Assembly: GCF_009789075.1 (NCBI RefSeq)
Contig: NZ_WNXQ01000013.1
Span: 1-64,000, forward strand
From: Pseudooceanicola pacificus
GTDB taxonomy: Bacteria; Pseudomonadota; Alphaproteobacteria; Rhodobacterales; Rhodobacteraceae
DNA: 64,000 bases
Direction: 5' to 3'
Shown: piece after piece, positions 29,093 to 37,625 of the stretch
How the letters are laid out: every line of letters starts with the position of its first letter
Numbering within the stretch: the stretch's first letter is position 1
Translations under genes and position numbers: made by a program
The notes under the pieces: generated by a model
The model's input: only the letters and a program-made list of their open reading frames with translations
The model's database searches: none
Told to the model about the DNA's origin: nothing

Positions 29093-29507
29093 CGTGGGGC
29101 AGGCGACATCGGCGAGGTCCGGCGCATTGGTCTGGCCCTGGCGCGGGGTGCGGGTGCGGACGCCTCCGGCGGGAGTATTTTTGACGAGATGAAGCCGGGG
29201 GGTGCCCTGCGGGCCGAAGGTCGGCGGCGGTCGAGTGTCCCGGGGGCGGGGCGTGAAGCCGGCAGCGGGCGCTTCGGGGCGCCGCGCCTTGCGGGAGCCG
29301 GAGCCGTGGCGCGCCGCTCTGCATGCCGGGCGGGCCCTTTGCCCTGTCGATCCCGCTGGCCGCGCCCGGGATTGCGGTCGTTCTGCGCGCCCGGCCCCGG
29401 GGCGCGGGGATGTGACGCAAGGTCACCGCCCATTGCGGAATTGAATTTCGCACTTGCATCATGTGATCAGGGACGGACAGATGTGCCAGGCAATGGGAGG
29501 AACAGCC
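29083..29507. other. Intergenic region between pcaB and the alcohol dehydrogenase
   Basis: About 425 bases without a supportable gene. It contains a copy of the dispersed repeat (29161-29194). Near 29430-29475 it is AT-richer with the near-palindrome GCGGAATT-G-AATTTCGC and ATCA-TG-TGAT. These are possible operator or promoter sequence for the next operon. I did not find a clear -35/-10 pair. Confidence 0.35.
29161..29194 (+). repeat. Dispersed CCTCCGGCGGG repeat, copy 3
   Basis: Reads CGCCTCCGGCGGGAGTATTT then TTGACGAGATGAAG. It is the same element as at 13548 and 13696 with several substitutions, again downstream of an operon end. Elements of this shape recur at gene ends in Rhodobacterales genomes, from memory. 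Confidence 0.7.
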
Positions 29508-30590
29508 ATGCAGACGATCAAGGCGGCCGTGTGCCACGAATTCGGGGCCCCGCTCGTCATCGAAGAGGTGACGCTTGAGGCGCCGAAGATGGGCGAGGTC
29601 GAGGTCGAGATCGAGGCCGTCGCGATTTGCCATTCCGACATCAGCTACCAGCAGGGCGGCTTTGGCGGTCAGCTGCCGGCGGTCTACGGGCACGAGGCGG
29701 CGGGCATCGTCACCGCCGTGGGCGAGGCGGTGCATGGCATCAAGATTGGCGACAGCGTCTGCGTCACGCTGATCCACGCCTGCGGCCATTGCACCACCTG
29801 CCAGAGCGGCAGACCCACGATCTGCGAGACCCCGGTCGACAATTTCGAAGGCGGCCCGATCAAGCAGGACGGCAAGCCCGTGATGCGCGCGATGGCCGCC
29901 GGGGCCTTTGCCGAAAAGGTCGTGGTGGATCAGAGCCAGCTCTGCGTCATCCCCGCCGATATCGGCAAGGACGTGGCCGCGTTGATTTCATGCGGTGTGG
30001 TCACCGGCGTGGGCGCGGCGGTCTTTGCCGCCGATATCCAGGTCGGCCAGGACGTGGTGGTGATCGGCGCCGGCGGTGTCGGCCTGAACGCGATCCAGGG
30101 CGCCGTCATCGCGGGCGCGCGCCGCGTGGTCGCCGTGGACATGCTGCCCGAGAAGCTGGAGATCGCCCGGGAATTCGGCGCGACGGATGTGGTGCTGGCC
30201 GAGGGCAAACCCTGGGCCGAGGTCAAGAAGATCCTCGGCCGTGGCGCCGATGCCGTGCTGGTGACCGTGGGGGTCGCGCAGGTCTATGACCAGGCGCCGC
30301 GCTACCTGGGCTGGGGCGGCAAGGTGGTGATGGTCGGCATGCCGCATGGCGACAAGGTCTCGACCTACTCGCCGCTGATCATGGCGAACCAGGGCCAGGC
30401 CATCGTCGGTTCCAAGATGGGGGACATGGTGATCAAGCGCGACATCCCGTGGATCGTCGACATGTACAAGCAGGGCCGGCTGAAGCTGGATGAGCTGATC
30501 TCGGGCCGCTACAGGCTGGACGAGATAAACGACGCCATCGAAAGCACCAAGTCCGGGACCGCGCGGCGCAACGTCGTCATCCTGAAGTGA
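29508..30590 (+). CDS. Zinc-dependent alcohol dehydrogenase (MDR family)
   Basis: A 360-residue medium-chain dehydrogenase. The catalytic zinc site is in AICHSDISYQQGG (Cys) and VYGHEAAGIV (His-Glu). The structural zinc cysteines are in ACGHCTTCQSGRPTIC. The Rossmann motif is VVVIGAGGVGLNAIQGAVIAGA, then VAVDMLPEKLEIA with an Asp favouring NAD. The ATG follows GGGAGGAACA, which decides the start over a longer frame. The substrate is unknown. Its last codons overlap the GTG of the enolase-superfamily gene, suggesting they act on the same compound, perhaps a sugar acid or alcohol. Confidence 0.88.
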   Translation: MQTIKAAVCHEFGAPLVIEEVTLEAPKMGEVEVEIEAVAICHSDISYQQGGFGGQLPAVYGHEAAGIVTAVGEAVHGIKIGDSVCVTLIHACGHCTTCQSGRPTICETPVDNFEGGPIKQDGKPVMRAMAAGAFAEKVVVDQSQLCVIPADIGKDVAALISCGVVTGVGAAVFAADIQVGQDVVVIGAGGVGLNAIQGAVIAGARRVVAVDMLPEKLEIAREFGATDVVLAEGKPWAEVKKILGRGADAVLVTVGVAQVYDQAPRYLGWGGKVVMVGMPHGDKVSTYSPLIMANQGQAIVGSKMGDMVIKRDIPWIVDMYKQGRLKLDELISGRYRLDEINDAIESTKSGTARRNVVILK

Positions 30591-31819
30591 AGCTCGACAC
30601 GCTCGATATCATCGTGACCGCCCCGCCCGCTCCGGGCTGGGGCGGGCGCTACTGGATCCTTGTGAAGGTCACCACCGACACCGGACTCCACGGCTGGGGC
30701 GAATGCTACGCCGCCTCGGTCGGGCCCGAGGCGATGACCGGCGTCATCACCGACGTCTTCACCCGGCACATGGCGGGCGAGAACCCCGAGAATGTCGAGC
30801 TGATGTTCCGCCGGGCCTATTCCGCCGGCTTCACCCAACGGCCCGACCTGACGGTGATGGGCGCGTTCTCGGGGCTGGAAATGGCCTGCTGGGACATCCT
30901 CGGCAAGCATCGCGAACGGCCGGTGCATGCGCTGATCGGCGGGGCGATGCAGGACCGTCTGCGGGCCTATTCCTACCTCTACCCCCTGCCCCATCATCCG
31001 GTGGCCGATTTCTGGAACGACCCGGACATGGCCGCCGAAAGCGCCCAGGACCTGCTGGCGCGCGGCTATACGGCGGTGAAATTCGACCCGGCCGGGCCCT
31101 ATACGATCCGGGGCGGGCATATGCCCGCGATGTCGGACATCACCCGCTCGGTCAATTTCTGCCACGCGATCCGCCAGGCCGTGGGCGACCGGGCCGACCT
31201 GCTGTTCGGCACGCATGGGCAGTTCTCGACCGCGGGCGCGATCCGCATGGCCCGGGCGCTGGAACCCTATGCGCCGCTCTGGTTCGAGGAACCCGTGCCG
31301 CCGGACGACCTGCCCTCGATGGCCGAGGTGGCGCGGCATACCTCGATCCCCGTGGCGACCGGCGAGCGGCTGACGACCAAGGCGGAATTCGCCGCCGTCC
31401 TGCGATCCGGCGCGGCCGGCATCCTGCAACCGGCCCTGGGCCGCGCGGGCGGGATCTGGGAGGCCAAGAAGATTGCCGCGATGGCCGAGGCGTTCAACGT
31501 CCAGGTTGCCCCGCATTTCTACTGCGGCCCGGTGGAATGGGCGGCGAACATCCAGTTCGCGGCCGCCATTCCGAACCTGCTGATGGTGGAAACCATCGAA
31601 ACGCCGTTCCACGCGGCGCTGTCCAGGAACTCCATCACCGTCGACGCGGGCCATGTGGTGGTGCCGCAGACCGCCGGCCTGGGGATCGAGATCGACGAGG
31701 ATCTCGCCCGCGCCCATCCCTATACCGGCGACCAGCTGCATCTGCAGATGCAGGAAGCGCCCTGCGATTACGCGCGCGAGAACCGGTTCCAGGGCGGGGC
31801 GCCGTCTGACGCGCCATGA
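30587..31819 (+). CDS. Mandelate racemase/muconate lactonizing-type (enolase superfamily) protein
   Basis: A 410-residue protein with an N-terminal capping domain (VKVTTDTGLHGWGECYA) and TIM barrel. Barrel-end motifs are AVKFDPAG, LLFGTHGQF, LWFEEPVPPDDLP, PVATGERLTTKAEF and VAPHFYCGPVEWAANI. The last resembles sugar-acid dehydratases such as galactonate dehydratase. The Asp that is normally the first Mg ligand appears as Gly in FGTHGQ, while the His two residues later and both Glu ligands are kept. The GTG start overlaps the dehydrogenase stop (GTGA). A dehydratase role is inferred. Confidence 0.8.
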   Translation: MKLDTLDIIVTAPPAPGWGGRYWILVKVTTDTGLHGWGECYAASVGPEAMTGVITDVFTRHMAGENPENVELMFRRAYSAGFTQRPDLTVMGAFSGLEMACWDILGKHRERPVHALIGGAMQDRLRAYSYLYPLPHHPVADFWNDPDMAAESAQDLLARGYTAVKFDPAGPYTIRGGHMPAMSDITRSVNFCHAIRQAVGDRADLLFGTHGQFSTAGAIRMARALEPYAPLWFEEPVPPDDLPSMAEVARHTSIPVATGERLTTKAEFAAVLRSGAAGILQPALGRAGGIWEAKKIAAMAEAFNVQVAPHFYCGPVEWAANIQFAAAIPNLLMVETIETPFHAALSRNSITVDAGHVVVPQTAGLGIEIDEDLARAHPYTGDQLHLQMQEAPCDYARENRFQGGAPSDAP

Positions 31820-32208
31820 CAACCTCGCCAAGCTGCGCGGAGCGTGATAAACCCTCCAGCAACTGGAACAAGGAACCTGCCGACGTGCCAGACACCACGG
31901 TTTCCCCTGCGCCGCCGGGCGAGATGGCCCGGAACGCCGCGGCGGCGGCCAGCTACCTCAAGACGCTGGCGCATGAGGGGCGGCTGATGATCCTGTGCCA
32001 CCTCGGCGAGGGCGAGAAATCAGTGAGCGAGCTGGAAGCCCTGCTCGATATCCGCCAGGCCGCCGTCAGCCAGATGCTCGCCCGCCTGCGCGAGGAAGGC
32101 TTTGTCGCGACCCGGCGCGATGGCAAGACGGTCTATTACCGGCTGGCCGACGCCAATACTTCCGAAGTGATCGAGCTGCTGTACCGGATGTTCTGCCAGC
32201 CGAAGTGA
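31816..32208 (+). CDS. ArsR-family winged-helix regulator
   Basis: A protein of up to 130 residues. The core runs from AAAASYLKTLAHEGRLMILCHLGEGEKSV through the recognition helix region LLDIRQAAVSQMLARLREEGFV to the wing TRRDGKTVYYRLAD. The ATG overlaps the stop of the enolase-superfamily gene (ATGA), implying coupling. A GTG at 31885 or ATG at 31924 would remove a non-conserved N-terminus. There is no CxC metal site in the usual helix position; one Cys lies in the core and one near the end. It probably regulates its own operon. The ligand is unknown. Confidence 0.85.
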   Translation: MTTSPSCAERDKPSSNWNKEPADVPDTTVSPAPPGEMARNAAAAASYLKTLAHEGRLMILCHLGEGEKSVSELEALLDIRQAAVSQMLARLREEGFVATRRDGKTVYYRLADANTSEVIELLYRMFCQPK

Positions 32209-32280
32209 GGGGCGCGGCGGCGGGGCGTGCCCCGTTCAAAACCCGCGCAAGTGGCGGGGGCAATCGACCTGGAGACGCGC

Positions 32281-32308
32281 AAACGAAAACAGGCGGCCGA
32301 AGCCGCCT
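32281..32308 (-). terminator. Intrinsic terminator of the complex I subunit gene
   Basis: On the minus strand a perfect 7-bp GC stem AGGCGGC-TTCG-GCCGCCT with the stable UUCG-type loop is followed by GTTTTCGTTT. It lies 25 bases after the stop of the NDUFS4-like gene. In the other direction it could also end the ArsR transcript. Confidence 0.75.
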
Positions 32309-32332
32309 GCGCAAGATACCGTCACGGCGATA

Positions 32333-32644
32333 TCAGTGGGTCCAGACCGCGCGGCGGTTGGTGGCGAAGTTCTCGCCATAGCCGCCGGGGCGGACGTTGG
32401 GCTTGCGGCTGTGCGGATCGGTCACCACGGCATCGATGCCGTTGTCGCGGGCATAGTCCAGCGCCGCCTCCTTGGTGTCGAACCGCAGGCGCACCTGGGC
32501 CTGGGTGTCGGTCGACGAGGTCCAGCCCATCAGCGGATCGACCTCGCGCGCGCTGTCCGCGACATAGTCCAGGATCCACTGCTTGGTCCGGCCGGTGCCG
32601 GATTGCATGGCGGTCTTTGCGGGGCGGTAGATGCGAGCGGGCAT
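32333..32644 (-). CDS. ETC complex I subunit, NDUFS4-like
   Basis: A 103-residue protein of the ETC complex I subunit conserved-region family, homologous to mitochondrial NDUFS4. Motifs are [30 protein letters not shown] [27 protein letters not shown] and the C-terminal [18 protein letters not shown]. It is an accessory subunit of NADH:quinone oxidoreductase in alphaproteobacteria. The start is the ATG after GAGGAGAACGCC. A longer frame upstream is not conserved. A UUCG-loop terminator follows. Confidence 0.92.
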   Translation of the reverse strand: MPARIYRPAKTAMQSGTGRTKQWILDYVADSAREVDPLMGWTSSTDTQAQVRLRFDTKEAALDYARDNGIDAVVTDPHSRKPNVRPGGYGENFATNRRAVWTH

Positions 32645-32720
32645 GGCGTTCTCCTCTGGCCTGACGGTTATCTGAAAAAACGCGTCCAGCGGCAAGGTGG
32701 AAATCGGTGGCAAATGCGCC

Positions 32721-32842
32721 CTGGTCGCCCTCCGACTCGCGGGGAGCGAGGGGTGGGTAACGCAAGCTGAAAGGCGACCAGAGACTGCTGCTTGCCCGTG
32801 AATGCTGCGGCAGCAAAATGCACTTCGCAAGTACATTTTTTT
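32721..32842 (+). ncRNA. Possible structured small RNA
   Basis: Outer stem CTGGTCGCC (32721-32729) pairs with GGCGACCAG (32773-32781) and encloses the small hairpin CTCGC-GGGGA-GCGAG. It is followed by GCTGC-G-GCAGC. The block ends in AAAATGCACTT-CGC-AAGTACATTTT running into seven T, as an intrinsic terminator would. No promoter was identified, and I do not recognise the family. It could instead be leader structure on the minus strand. Confidence 0.3.
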
Positions 32843-33058
32843 CAGCGAATGAAACGTGCGGATGAAATCCCCATGATTTCATGGACTTGGAATGGTTGAC
32901 GCAGATGCATATTCACGTCAACCGGGGTCATTGTGCGGGCGCAGAGCTCCCGGCTGACGCCAATTCGCGTCCCCATGCGCCGGCGTGGGGAATCAGCGGC
33001 CCCCCGGAACGCGAATCCTGCGGGTGATGCATCGCCTGTCAGTGCCGGGGTTGAAGCG

Positions 33059-33073
33059 GAACAAAAACAGACC
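33059..33073. promoter_or_regulatory. Possible LexA (SOS) box at uvrB
   Basis: GAAC-N7-GACC lies 28 bases before the uvrB ATG, one base off the alphaproteobacterial GAAC-N7-GAAC box (GTTC-N7-GTTC on the other strand). It falls between a -35-like TTGAAG (33051-33056) and a -10-like CTATAG (33077-33082). SOS control of uvrB is common in alphaproteobacteria. Confidence 0.4.
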
Positions 33074-33100
33074 AAACTATAGCCGCGAAAGGAATCACCG

Positions 33101-35278
33101 ATGTCCGAGACCGCCCTGCACGCCCCCGCCGAAGATGTCCGCACGCGCCTGAAGCTGGAAGGCGGGCGGCGGCTGGTGATGAAGACCGAATTCAGCGCCG
33201 CGGGCGACCAGCCCACCGCCATCGCCGAGCTGACGCAGGGGATCGAGGCGGGCGAGCGCGACCAGGTCCTGCTGGGCGCGACCGGCACCGGCAAGACCTT
33301 CACCATGGCCAAGGTCATCGAGGAGACGCAGCGCCCCGCGATCATCCTTGCCCCGAACAAGACCCTGGCCGCCCAGCTGTATGGCGAGTTCAAGGGCTTC
33401 TTTCCCGATAACGCGGTGGAGTATTTCGTCAGCTTCTACGATTACTACCAGCCCGAGGCCTATGTGCCGCGCTCGGACACCTATATCGAGAAGGAATCCC
33501 AGATCAACGAACAGATCGACCGGATGCGCCACTCGGCCACCCGGGCGCTGCTGGAGCGTGACGACGTGATCATCGTCGCCTCGGTGTCCTGCATCTACGG
33601 CATCGGCTCGGTCGAAACCTATGGTGCGATGATCCAGGACCTCAAGGTCGGGTCGACCTACGATCAGCGGCAGGTCATCGCCGATCTCGTGGCCCAGCAG
33701 TACAAACGCAACGACCAGGCGTTCCAGCGCGGGTCCTTCCGGGTGCGGGGCGACAGTCTCGAAATTTTTCCGGCGCACCTGGAAGATCGCGCCTGGCGGC
33801 TGTCGTTCTTTGGCGAAGAACTTGAATCTATTGTCGAATTCGACGCCCTGACCGGCCAGAAGACGGACACGTTCCAGCAGGTCCGCGTCTATGCCAACAG
33901 CCATTACGTGACGCCCAAGCCGACGATGCAGCAGGCGATCATCAGCATCCGCAAAGAGCTGCGCCAGCGGCTCGACCAGCTGGTCGGCGAGGGCAAGCTG
34001 CTGGAGGCGCAGCGGCTGGAACAGCGGACCAATTTCGACATCGAGATGCTGGAGGCGACCGGCGTCTGCAACGGGATCGAGAACTATTCGCGCTACCTGA
34101 CCGGCCGCGCGCCCGGCGAACCGCCGCCCACCCTGTTCGAATTCATCCCCGACAACGCCATCGTCTTTGCCGACGAAAGCCACGTCTCGGTGCCCCAGAT
34201 CGGCGGCATGTACCGGGGCGACTACCGGCGCAAGTTCACCCTGGCCGAACACGGGTTCCGCCTGCCCTCCTGCATGGACAACCGCCCGCTGAAATTCGAG
34301 GAATGGGACGCGATGCGCCCGCAATCGGTCTATGTCAGCGCCACCCCCGGCAGCTGGGAGATGGAGCAGACCGGCGGCGTCTTCACCGAACAGGTCATCC
34401 GCCCCACCGGCCTGCTGGATCCTCAGGTCGAGATCCGGCCGGTGCAGATGCAGGTCGACGACCTGCTGGACGAGGTGCGCAAGGTCGCCGCCGACGGCTA
34501 TCGCACGCTCTGCACCACCCTGACCAAGCGCATGGCCGAGGATCTGACGGAATACATGCACGAACAGGGCATCCGCGTGCGCTACATGCATTCCGACATC
34601 GACACGCTGGAGCGGATCGAAATCCTGCGCGACCTGCGGCTTGGCGCCTTCGACGTGCTGATCGGGATCAACCTGCTGCGCGAGGGGCTCGACATCCCGG
34701 AATGCGGGCTGGTGGCCATTCTGGACGCCGACAAGGAGGGCTTCCTGCGCTCTGAAACCTCGCTGATCCAGACCATCGGGCGGGCCGCGCGGAACGCCGA
34801 CGGGCGGGTGATCATGTATGCCGACCGCATCACCGGGTCGATGGAGCGCGCGCTGGCCGAAACCGACCGCCGCCGCGAAAAGCAGGTGGCCTACAACATC
34901 GAACACGGCATCACCCCGGCCACCGTGCGCAAGAACGTCGAGGATATCCTCGCCGGGCTCTATCGCGGCGATGTCGACATGAACCGCGTGACGGCCCAGG
35001 TCGAAAAGCCGCTTTACGGCGGCAACCTGCAGGCCCATCTGGACGGGCTGCGCGCCGACATGCGCAAGGCGGCCGAGAACCTGGAGTTCGAGGAAGCCGC
35101 CCGCCTGCGGGACGAGGTCAAGCGCCTGGAGGCGGTCGACCTCGCGGTGGCCGACGACCCCCTGGCGCGCCAGCAGGCCGTCGAGAAGGCGGCGGAAGAG
35201 GCCGTGGGCAAACGCGGCCGCTCGACAGCCGGTCGGCCGGGCCAGCATGGCGGCAACGTCAAGCGGCGGAAGCGGTAG
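33101..35278 (+). CDS. uvrB: UvrABC system protein B
   Basis: A 725-residue helicase-like damage-verification subunit of nucleotide excision repair. Walker A is [15 protein letters not shown]. The beta-hairpin region is [20 protein letters not shown]. The helicase motifs [13 protein letters not shown] (DExH-like), [19 protein letters not shown] and [14 protein letters not shown] follow. The C-terminal UVR domain ([18 protein letters not shown]) binds UvrC. It acts with UvrA and UvrC in the cytoplasm. A candidate SOS box precedes it. The tail after UVR is a Lys/Arg-rich, probably disordered extension. Confidence 0.97.
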   Translation: MSETALHAPAEDVRTRLKLEGGRRLVMKTEFSAAGDQPTAIAELTQGIEAGERDQVLLGATGTGKTFTMAKVIEETQRPAIILAPNKTLAAQLYGEFKGFFPDNAVEYFVSFYDYYQPEAYVPRSDTYIEKESQINEQIDRMRHSATRALLERDDVIIVASVSCIYGIGSVETYGAMIQDLKVGSTYDQRQVIADLVAQQYKRNDQAFQRGSFRVRGDSLEIFPAHLEDRAWRLSFFGEELESIVEFDALTGQKTDTFQQVRVYANSHYVTPKPTMQQAIISIRKELRQRLDQLVGEGKLLEAQRLEQRTNFDIEMLEATGVCNGIENYSRYLTGRAPGEPPPTLFEFIPDNAIVFADESHVSVPQIGGMYRGDYRRKFTLAEHGFRLPSCMDNRPLKFEEWDAMRPQSVYVSATPGSWEMEQTGGVFTEQVIRPTGLLDPQVEIRPVQMQVDDLLDEVRKVAADGYRTLCTTLTKRMAEDLTEYMHEQGIRVRYMHSDIDTLERIEILRDLRLGAFDVLIGINLLREGLDIPECGLVAILDADKEGFLRSETSLIQTIGRAARNADGRVIMYADRITGSMERALAETDRRREKQVAYNIEHGITPATVRKNVEDILAGLYRGDVDMNRVTAQVEKPLYGGNLQAHLDGLRADMRKAAENLEFEEAARLRDEVKRLEAVDLAVADDPLARQQAVEKAAEEAVGKRGRSTAGRPGQHGGNVKRRKR

Positions 35279-35401
35279 CAGCGTTGGGGCGGCGACGCGC
35301 CCTGGCGGCGGTCGCCGGAAATTCCCGCGCCCTGGGCGCAGACCCGGCATGCTCGATTGCGGCAGCCAGATCATTGGGCTAAACCAACGGCATGCGCGTC
35401 T

Positions 35402-35475
35402 GACCCGCTAGCTCAACTGGATAGAGCAAGTGCCTTCTAAGCACTAGGTTCGGGGTTCAAGTCCTCGGCGGGTCG
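35402..35475 (+). tRNA. tRNA-Arg (anticodon UCU)
   Basis: A complete cloverleaf of 74 nucleotides. Acceptor GACCCGC/GCGGGTC, D-stem GCTC/GAGC, anticodon stem AGTGC/GCACT with loop CTTCTAA (anticodon TCT at 35436-35438), T-arm CGGGG-TTCAAGT-CCTCG and discriminator G. CCA is not encoded. It decodes AGA/AGG arginine codons, which are rare in this high-GC DNA. Confidence 0.95.
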
Positions 35476-35843
35476 CGCCGCGCAGGGTTTTTGCCAACTC
35501 TGCCGCACAGGTCCCTAGAGGGACTCACCCCGTGGCCCCGTGATGGCCGCCGGACTGCATGGGCGGGAAACGGCCCTTCGCCGTGCGGATCGGGACAGAC
35601 GGTTGCGCGAAAAACATGCACGCGCGCTCCGGGCCGCCGAAACAGTCCCCGGGCACCGCATGCTTCACGCAGGGCAAGGCTGCTGACCGCGAACATGGGG
35701 CCCTCCACAAGGGGACGTCACTCCGCCGCAGCCGCCGCGCGTTCACCGGGGGCGCGCCATCCGCCCCGCGCGTCGAAAGCAGAAGACTCCCGCCGCCTAC
35801 ATGTTATGATTGTGGAGATATTTATCTCACCACTGGCTTTTTC
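35476..35843. other. Region between tRNA-Arg and the AraC fragment
   Basis: 368 bases without a supportable gene. A short near-palindrome GTCCCT-AG-AGGGAC lies near 35510. I looked for a repeat of the tRNA 3' end that would mark an attachment site and found none. Confidence 0.4.
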
Positions 35844-36125
35844 ATGCTCACCTATGCCGCAAAGTTCTGGGAAGACAGCCTCGGCGCGCGGACGCGGTTT
35901 CTGGCCGGGGCGGGCCCCTCCGTGACGGCGATCGCGCTGGACTGCGGGTTTTCCCGTCTCTGCCGTTTCCATCTCGGCCGTTTCGCGCAAGCCTATCGCG
36001 CCGCCCATCATGAACCGCCATCCGTGACGCTGAGACGCGCAAGACCCGAATCCCGGCAGACCGGCCGGCGGACACAGGGTCACGCAAACCGGATAACCCG
36101 CGCAGATCGGATAGATCAGCCGTAG
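35844..36125 (+). pseudogene. Remnant of an AraC-family regulator (C-terminal HTH only)
   Basis: A 93-codon frame. Its middle, GPSVTAIALDCGFSRLCRFHLGRFAQAYRAAHHEPPSVTLRRAR, matches the second helix-turn-helix of AraC/XylS regulators (the A-x-x-x-G-F-x-x-x-x-x-F pattern and the P-S-x-T-L-R-R end). The first HTH and the sensor domain are missing, and upstream sequence in the same frame is not conserved. Residues after LRRAR look like read-through. I infer a decayed regulator. A small stand-alone HTH protein is possible. Confidence 0.55.
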
Positions 36126-36189
36126 CGCGCGCCGTAGACTGCAACAGCACGGCACCCGCGCCGTGCCCGACATGATCGAGGTTGTGCCA

Positions 36190-36960
36190 ATGCCCGCGAA
36201 CGGAGCCGTTTCACCGCCTCCTGCCTTCTTCCGGTTCGAGCGGACGCAGTGCGACCTGCCCTATTACCGGGGCGGCCCGGGCGGTTTCGGCCCGCTGGGC
36301 GCGCTTATCGTGCTCTGTGCCGCGGGCGCGGCCTTTGCCGTTCTGCTGAACACGCAGCAGATGTATCACAGCGGCCTGGCCGGGTTCATCCCGCCGCTGC
36401 TGTTCGTGCTCATCCCGCTGGCCGCCGTTGCAGCGGTTGCCGGGCCAAGGGCGCCCCTGGCCATGTTCCGGCGGCTCTCCCTCAAGGATATCGGGATCAT
36501 CCTGCTGTTCTTCGTGCTGAACGCGATTGTGACCGTGGCCGTGGGGCTGCTGATCACCGGCCTGTTTCACACCGTGTCGAACCCGGCCGGGGACATGGTG
36601 GCCTCGGCATCGCGTGCTGACAGGGTCCTGTTCTTCGGCTGGACCGGTGTCCAACTGCTGGGCGAAGAGCTCTTCACCATCCTGATCTTTCTGGGTGTCA
36701 TGGCGCTGCTGAGCCGGGTCATGCCGCGCAAACCCGCGCTGTGCATCGCGGCGCTGGTGGCGGCGGTGATCTTCGGGATGGTGCACCTGCCGACATATCA
36801 GTGGAACGTGGCACAGGCGGTCGGGCTGATGCCGATCCGGATCATTCTGCTGATGCCGTTCATCATCACCCGCAACATCTGGACCTCGACCGGGGTTCAC
36901 ATCCTCAACGACTGGGCGATCTTCGGCTCCACGGCAATCGCCGCGATGGATCCGGGCTGA
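36190..36960 (+). CDS. CPBP-family intramembrane metalloprotease
   Basis: A 256-residue integral membrane protein with about seven hydrophobic segments. The CPBP/Abi motifs are in order: LLGEELFTILIFLGVM (EE pair), VIFGMVHLPTYQWN (FxxxH) and TGVHILNDWAIFG (HxxxD/N). The family includes Rce1-type CAAX proteases and bacteriocin self-immunity proteins. The ATG at 36190 follows GAGG; a GTG at 36163 would add nine residues. It begins a plus-strand run with an LprI-like and an SH3 protein and two hydrolases. Confidence 0.82.
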   Translation: MPANGAVSPPPAFFRFERTQCDLPYYRGGPGGFGPLGALIVLCAAGAAFAVLLNTQQMYHSGLAGFIPPLLFVLIPLAAVAAVAGPRAPLAMFRRLSLKDIGIILLFFVLNAIVTVAVGLLITGLFHTVSNPAGDMVASASRADRVLFFGWTGVQLLGEELFTILIFLGVMALLSRVMPRKPALCIAALVAAVIFGMVHLPTYQWNVAQAVGLMPIRIILLMPFIITRNIWTSTGVHILNDWAIFGSTAIAAMDPG

Positions 36961-36985
36961 GACCCACGCAATGAAAGGGATCCCA

Positions 36986-37585
36986 ATGACACTGCGCTCC
37001 ATGTCACTCCTCGCGTCGGTGGCCCTGTGCCCCGTCGCGGCCCTGGCGCAGGACGGCCCGGCCTTTGACTGCGCCAAGGCCCAGAGTTCGGCCGAGACAC
37101 TGATCTGCCAGGACCCCGGCCTTGCCGCGCTGGACCGGCGCCTGGCCGACCGGTTCGCCGCCGCCGTCGCGGTGGCCGAGGGGCTGGATACCGGGGCCGA
37201 AGAGACGACCAGGACCCTGCGCGCCATGCAGCGCGGCTGGATCTCGGGGCGCGACGAATGCTGGAAAGAGCCGGACCTGCGCGTCTGCGTCGAAACCGAA
37301 TACCTGCGCCGCGAGGCGGAACTGGTGGCCGAATTCCTGCTGGAGCCTCCGTCGCAGACGCTCCGGCTGACCTGCGGCCCGCGCGCGTTGGGTGTCGAAC
37401 TGTTCGCGACCGAACTGCCCGGCATCCGGGTGGAAGAGGGCGACAAGGTTGCCATCGGCGCGCAATACGGGCCGGACACGCCCGGCAGCTATTACCTGCG
37501 GCAGTGGGGCGGGCTGGAGATGGGCGACGCGCCCCGCATCAGCGATGTCCAGGGAGTTGAGACCACCTGCCAGACGCAGGGTTGA
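36986..37585 (+). CDS. Secreted LprI-like (DUF1311) protein
   Basis: A 199-residue protein. The start at 36986 follows AAAGGGAT and gives a signal peptide (TLRSMSLLASVALCPVAALAQ); an ATG 15 bases earlier lacks an RBS. The LprI/DUF1311 pattern is clear: FDCAKAQSSAETLICQDPGLAALDRRLADRF, then MQRGWISGRDECWKEPDLRVCVETEY, with four family cysteines. The family includes the mycobacterial lysozyme inhibitor LprI. The last ~70 residues (from LRLTCGPRALGVEL) form a separate small domain, perhaps MliC-like, but I could not confirm this. Confidence 0.75.
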   Translation: MTLRSMSLLASVALCPVAALAQDGPAFDCAKAQSSAETLICQDPGLAALDRRLADRFAAAVAVAEGLDTGAEETTRTLRAMQRGWISGRDECWKEPDLRVCVETEYLRREAELVAEFLLEPPSQTLRLTCGPRALGVELFATELPGIRVEEGDKVAIGAQYGPDTPGSYYLRQWGGLEMGDAPRISDVQGVETTCQTQG

Positions 37586-37625
37586 GCGCGGATTTTCTGA
37601 ACAGGCCCTTTCGGGAGGAACGAAT

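Larger units (their letters stand above)
32645..33100. other. Divergent intergenic region before uvrB
   Basis: A 456-base stretch without a gene I can support. It holds a foldable block at 32721-32842 (listed separately) and AT-richer DNA with a possible SOS box near the uvrB start. The short imperfect repeat GTTGACG...CGTCAAC at about 32894-32923 may be a further binding site. Confidence 0.5.

Noticed and set aside
35402..35475. tRNA-Arg as an integration (att) site
   Set aside because: No integrase and no second copy of the tRNA 3' end were found downstream.
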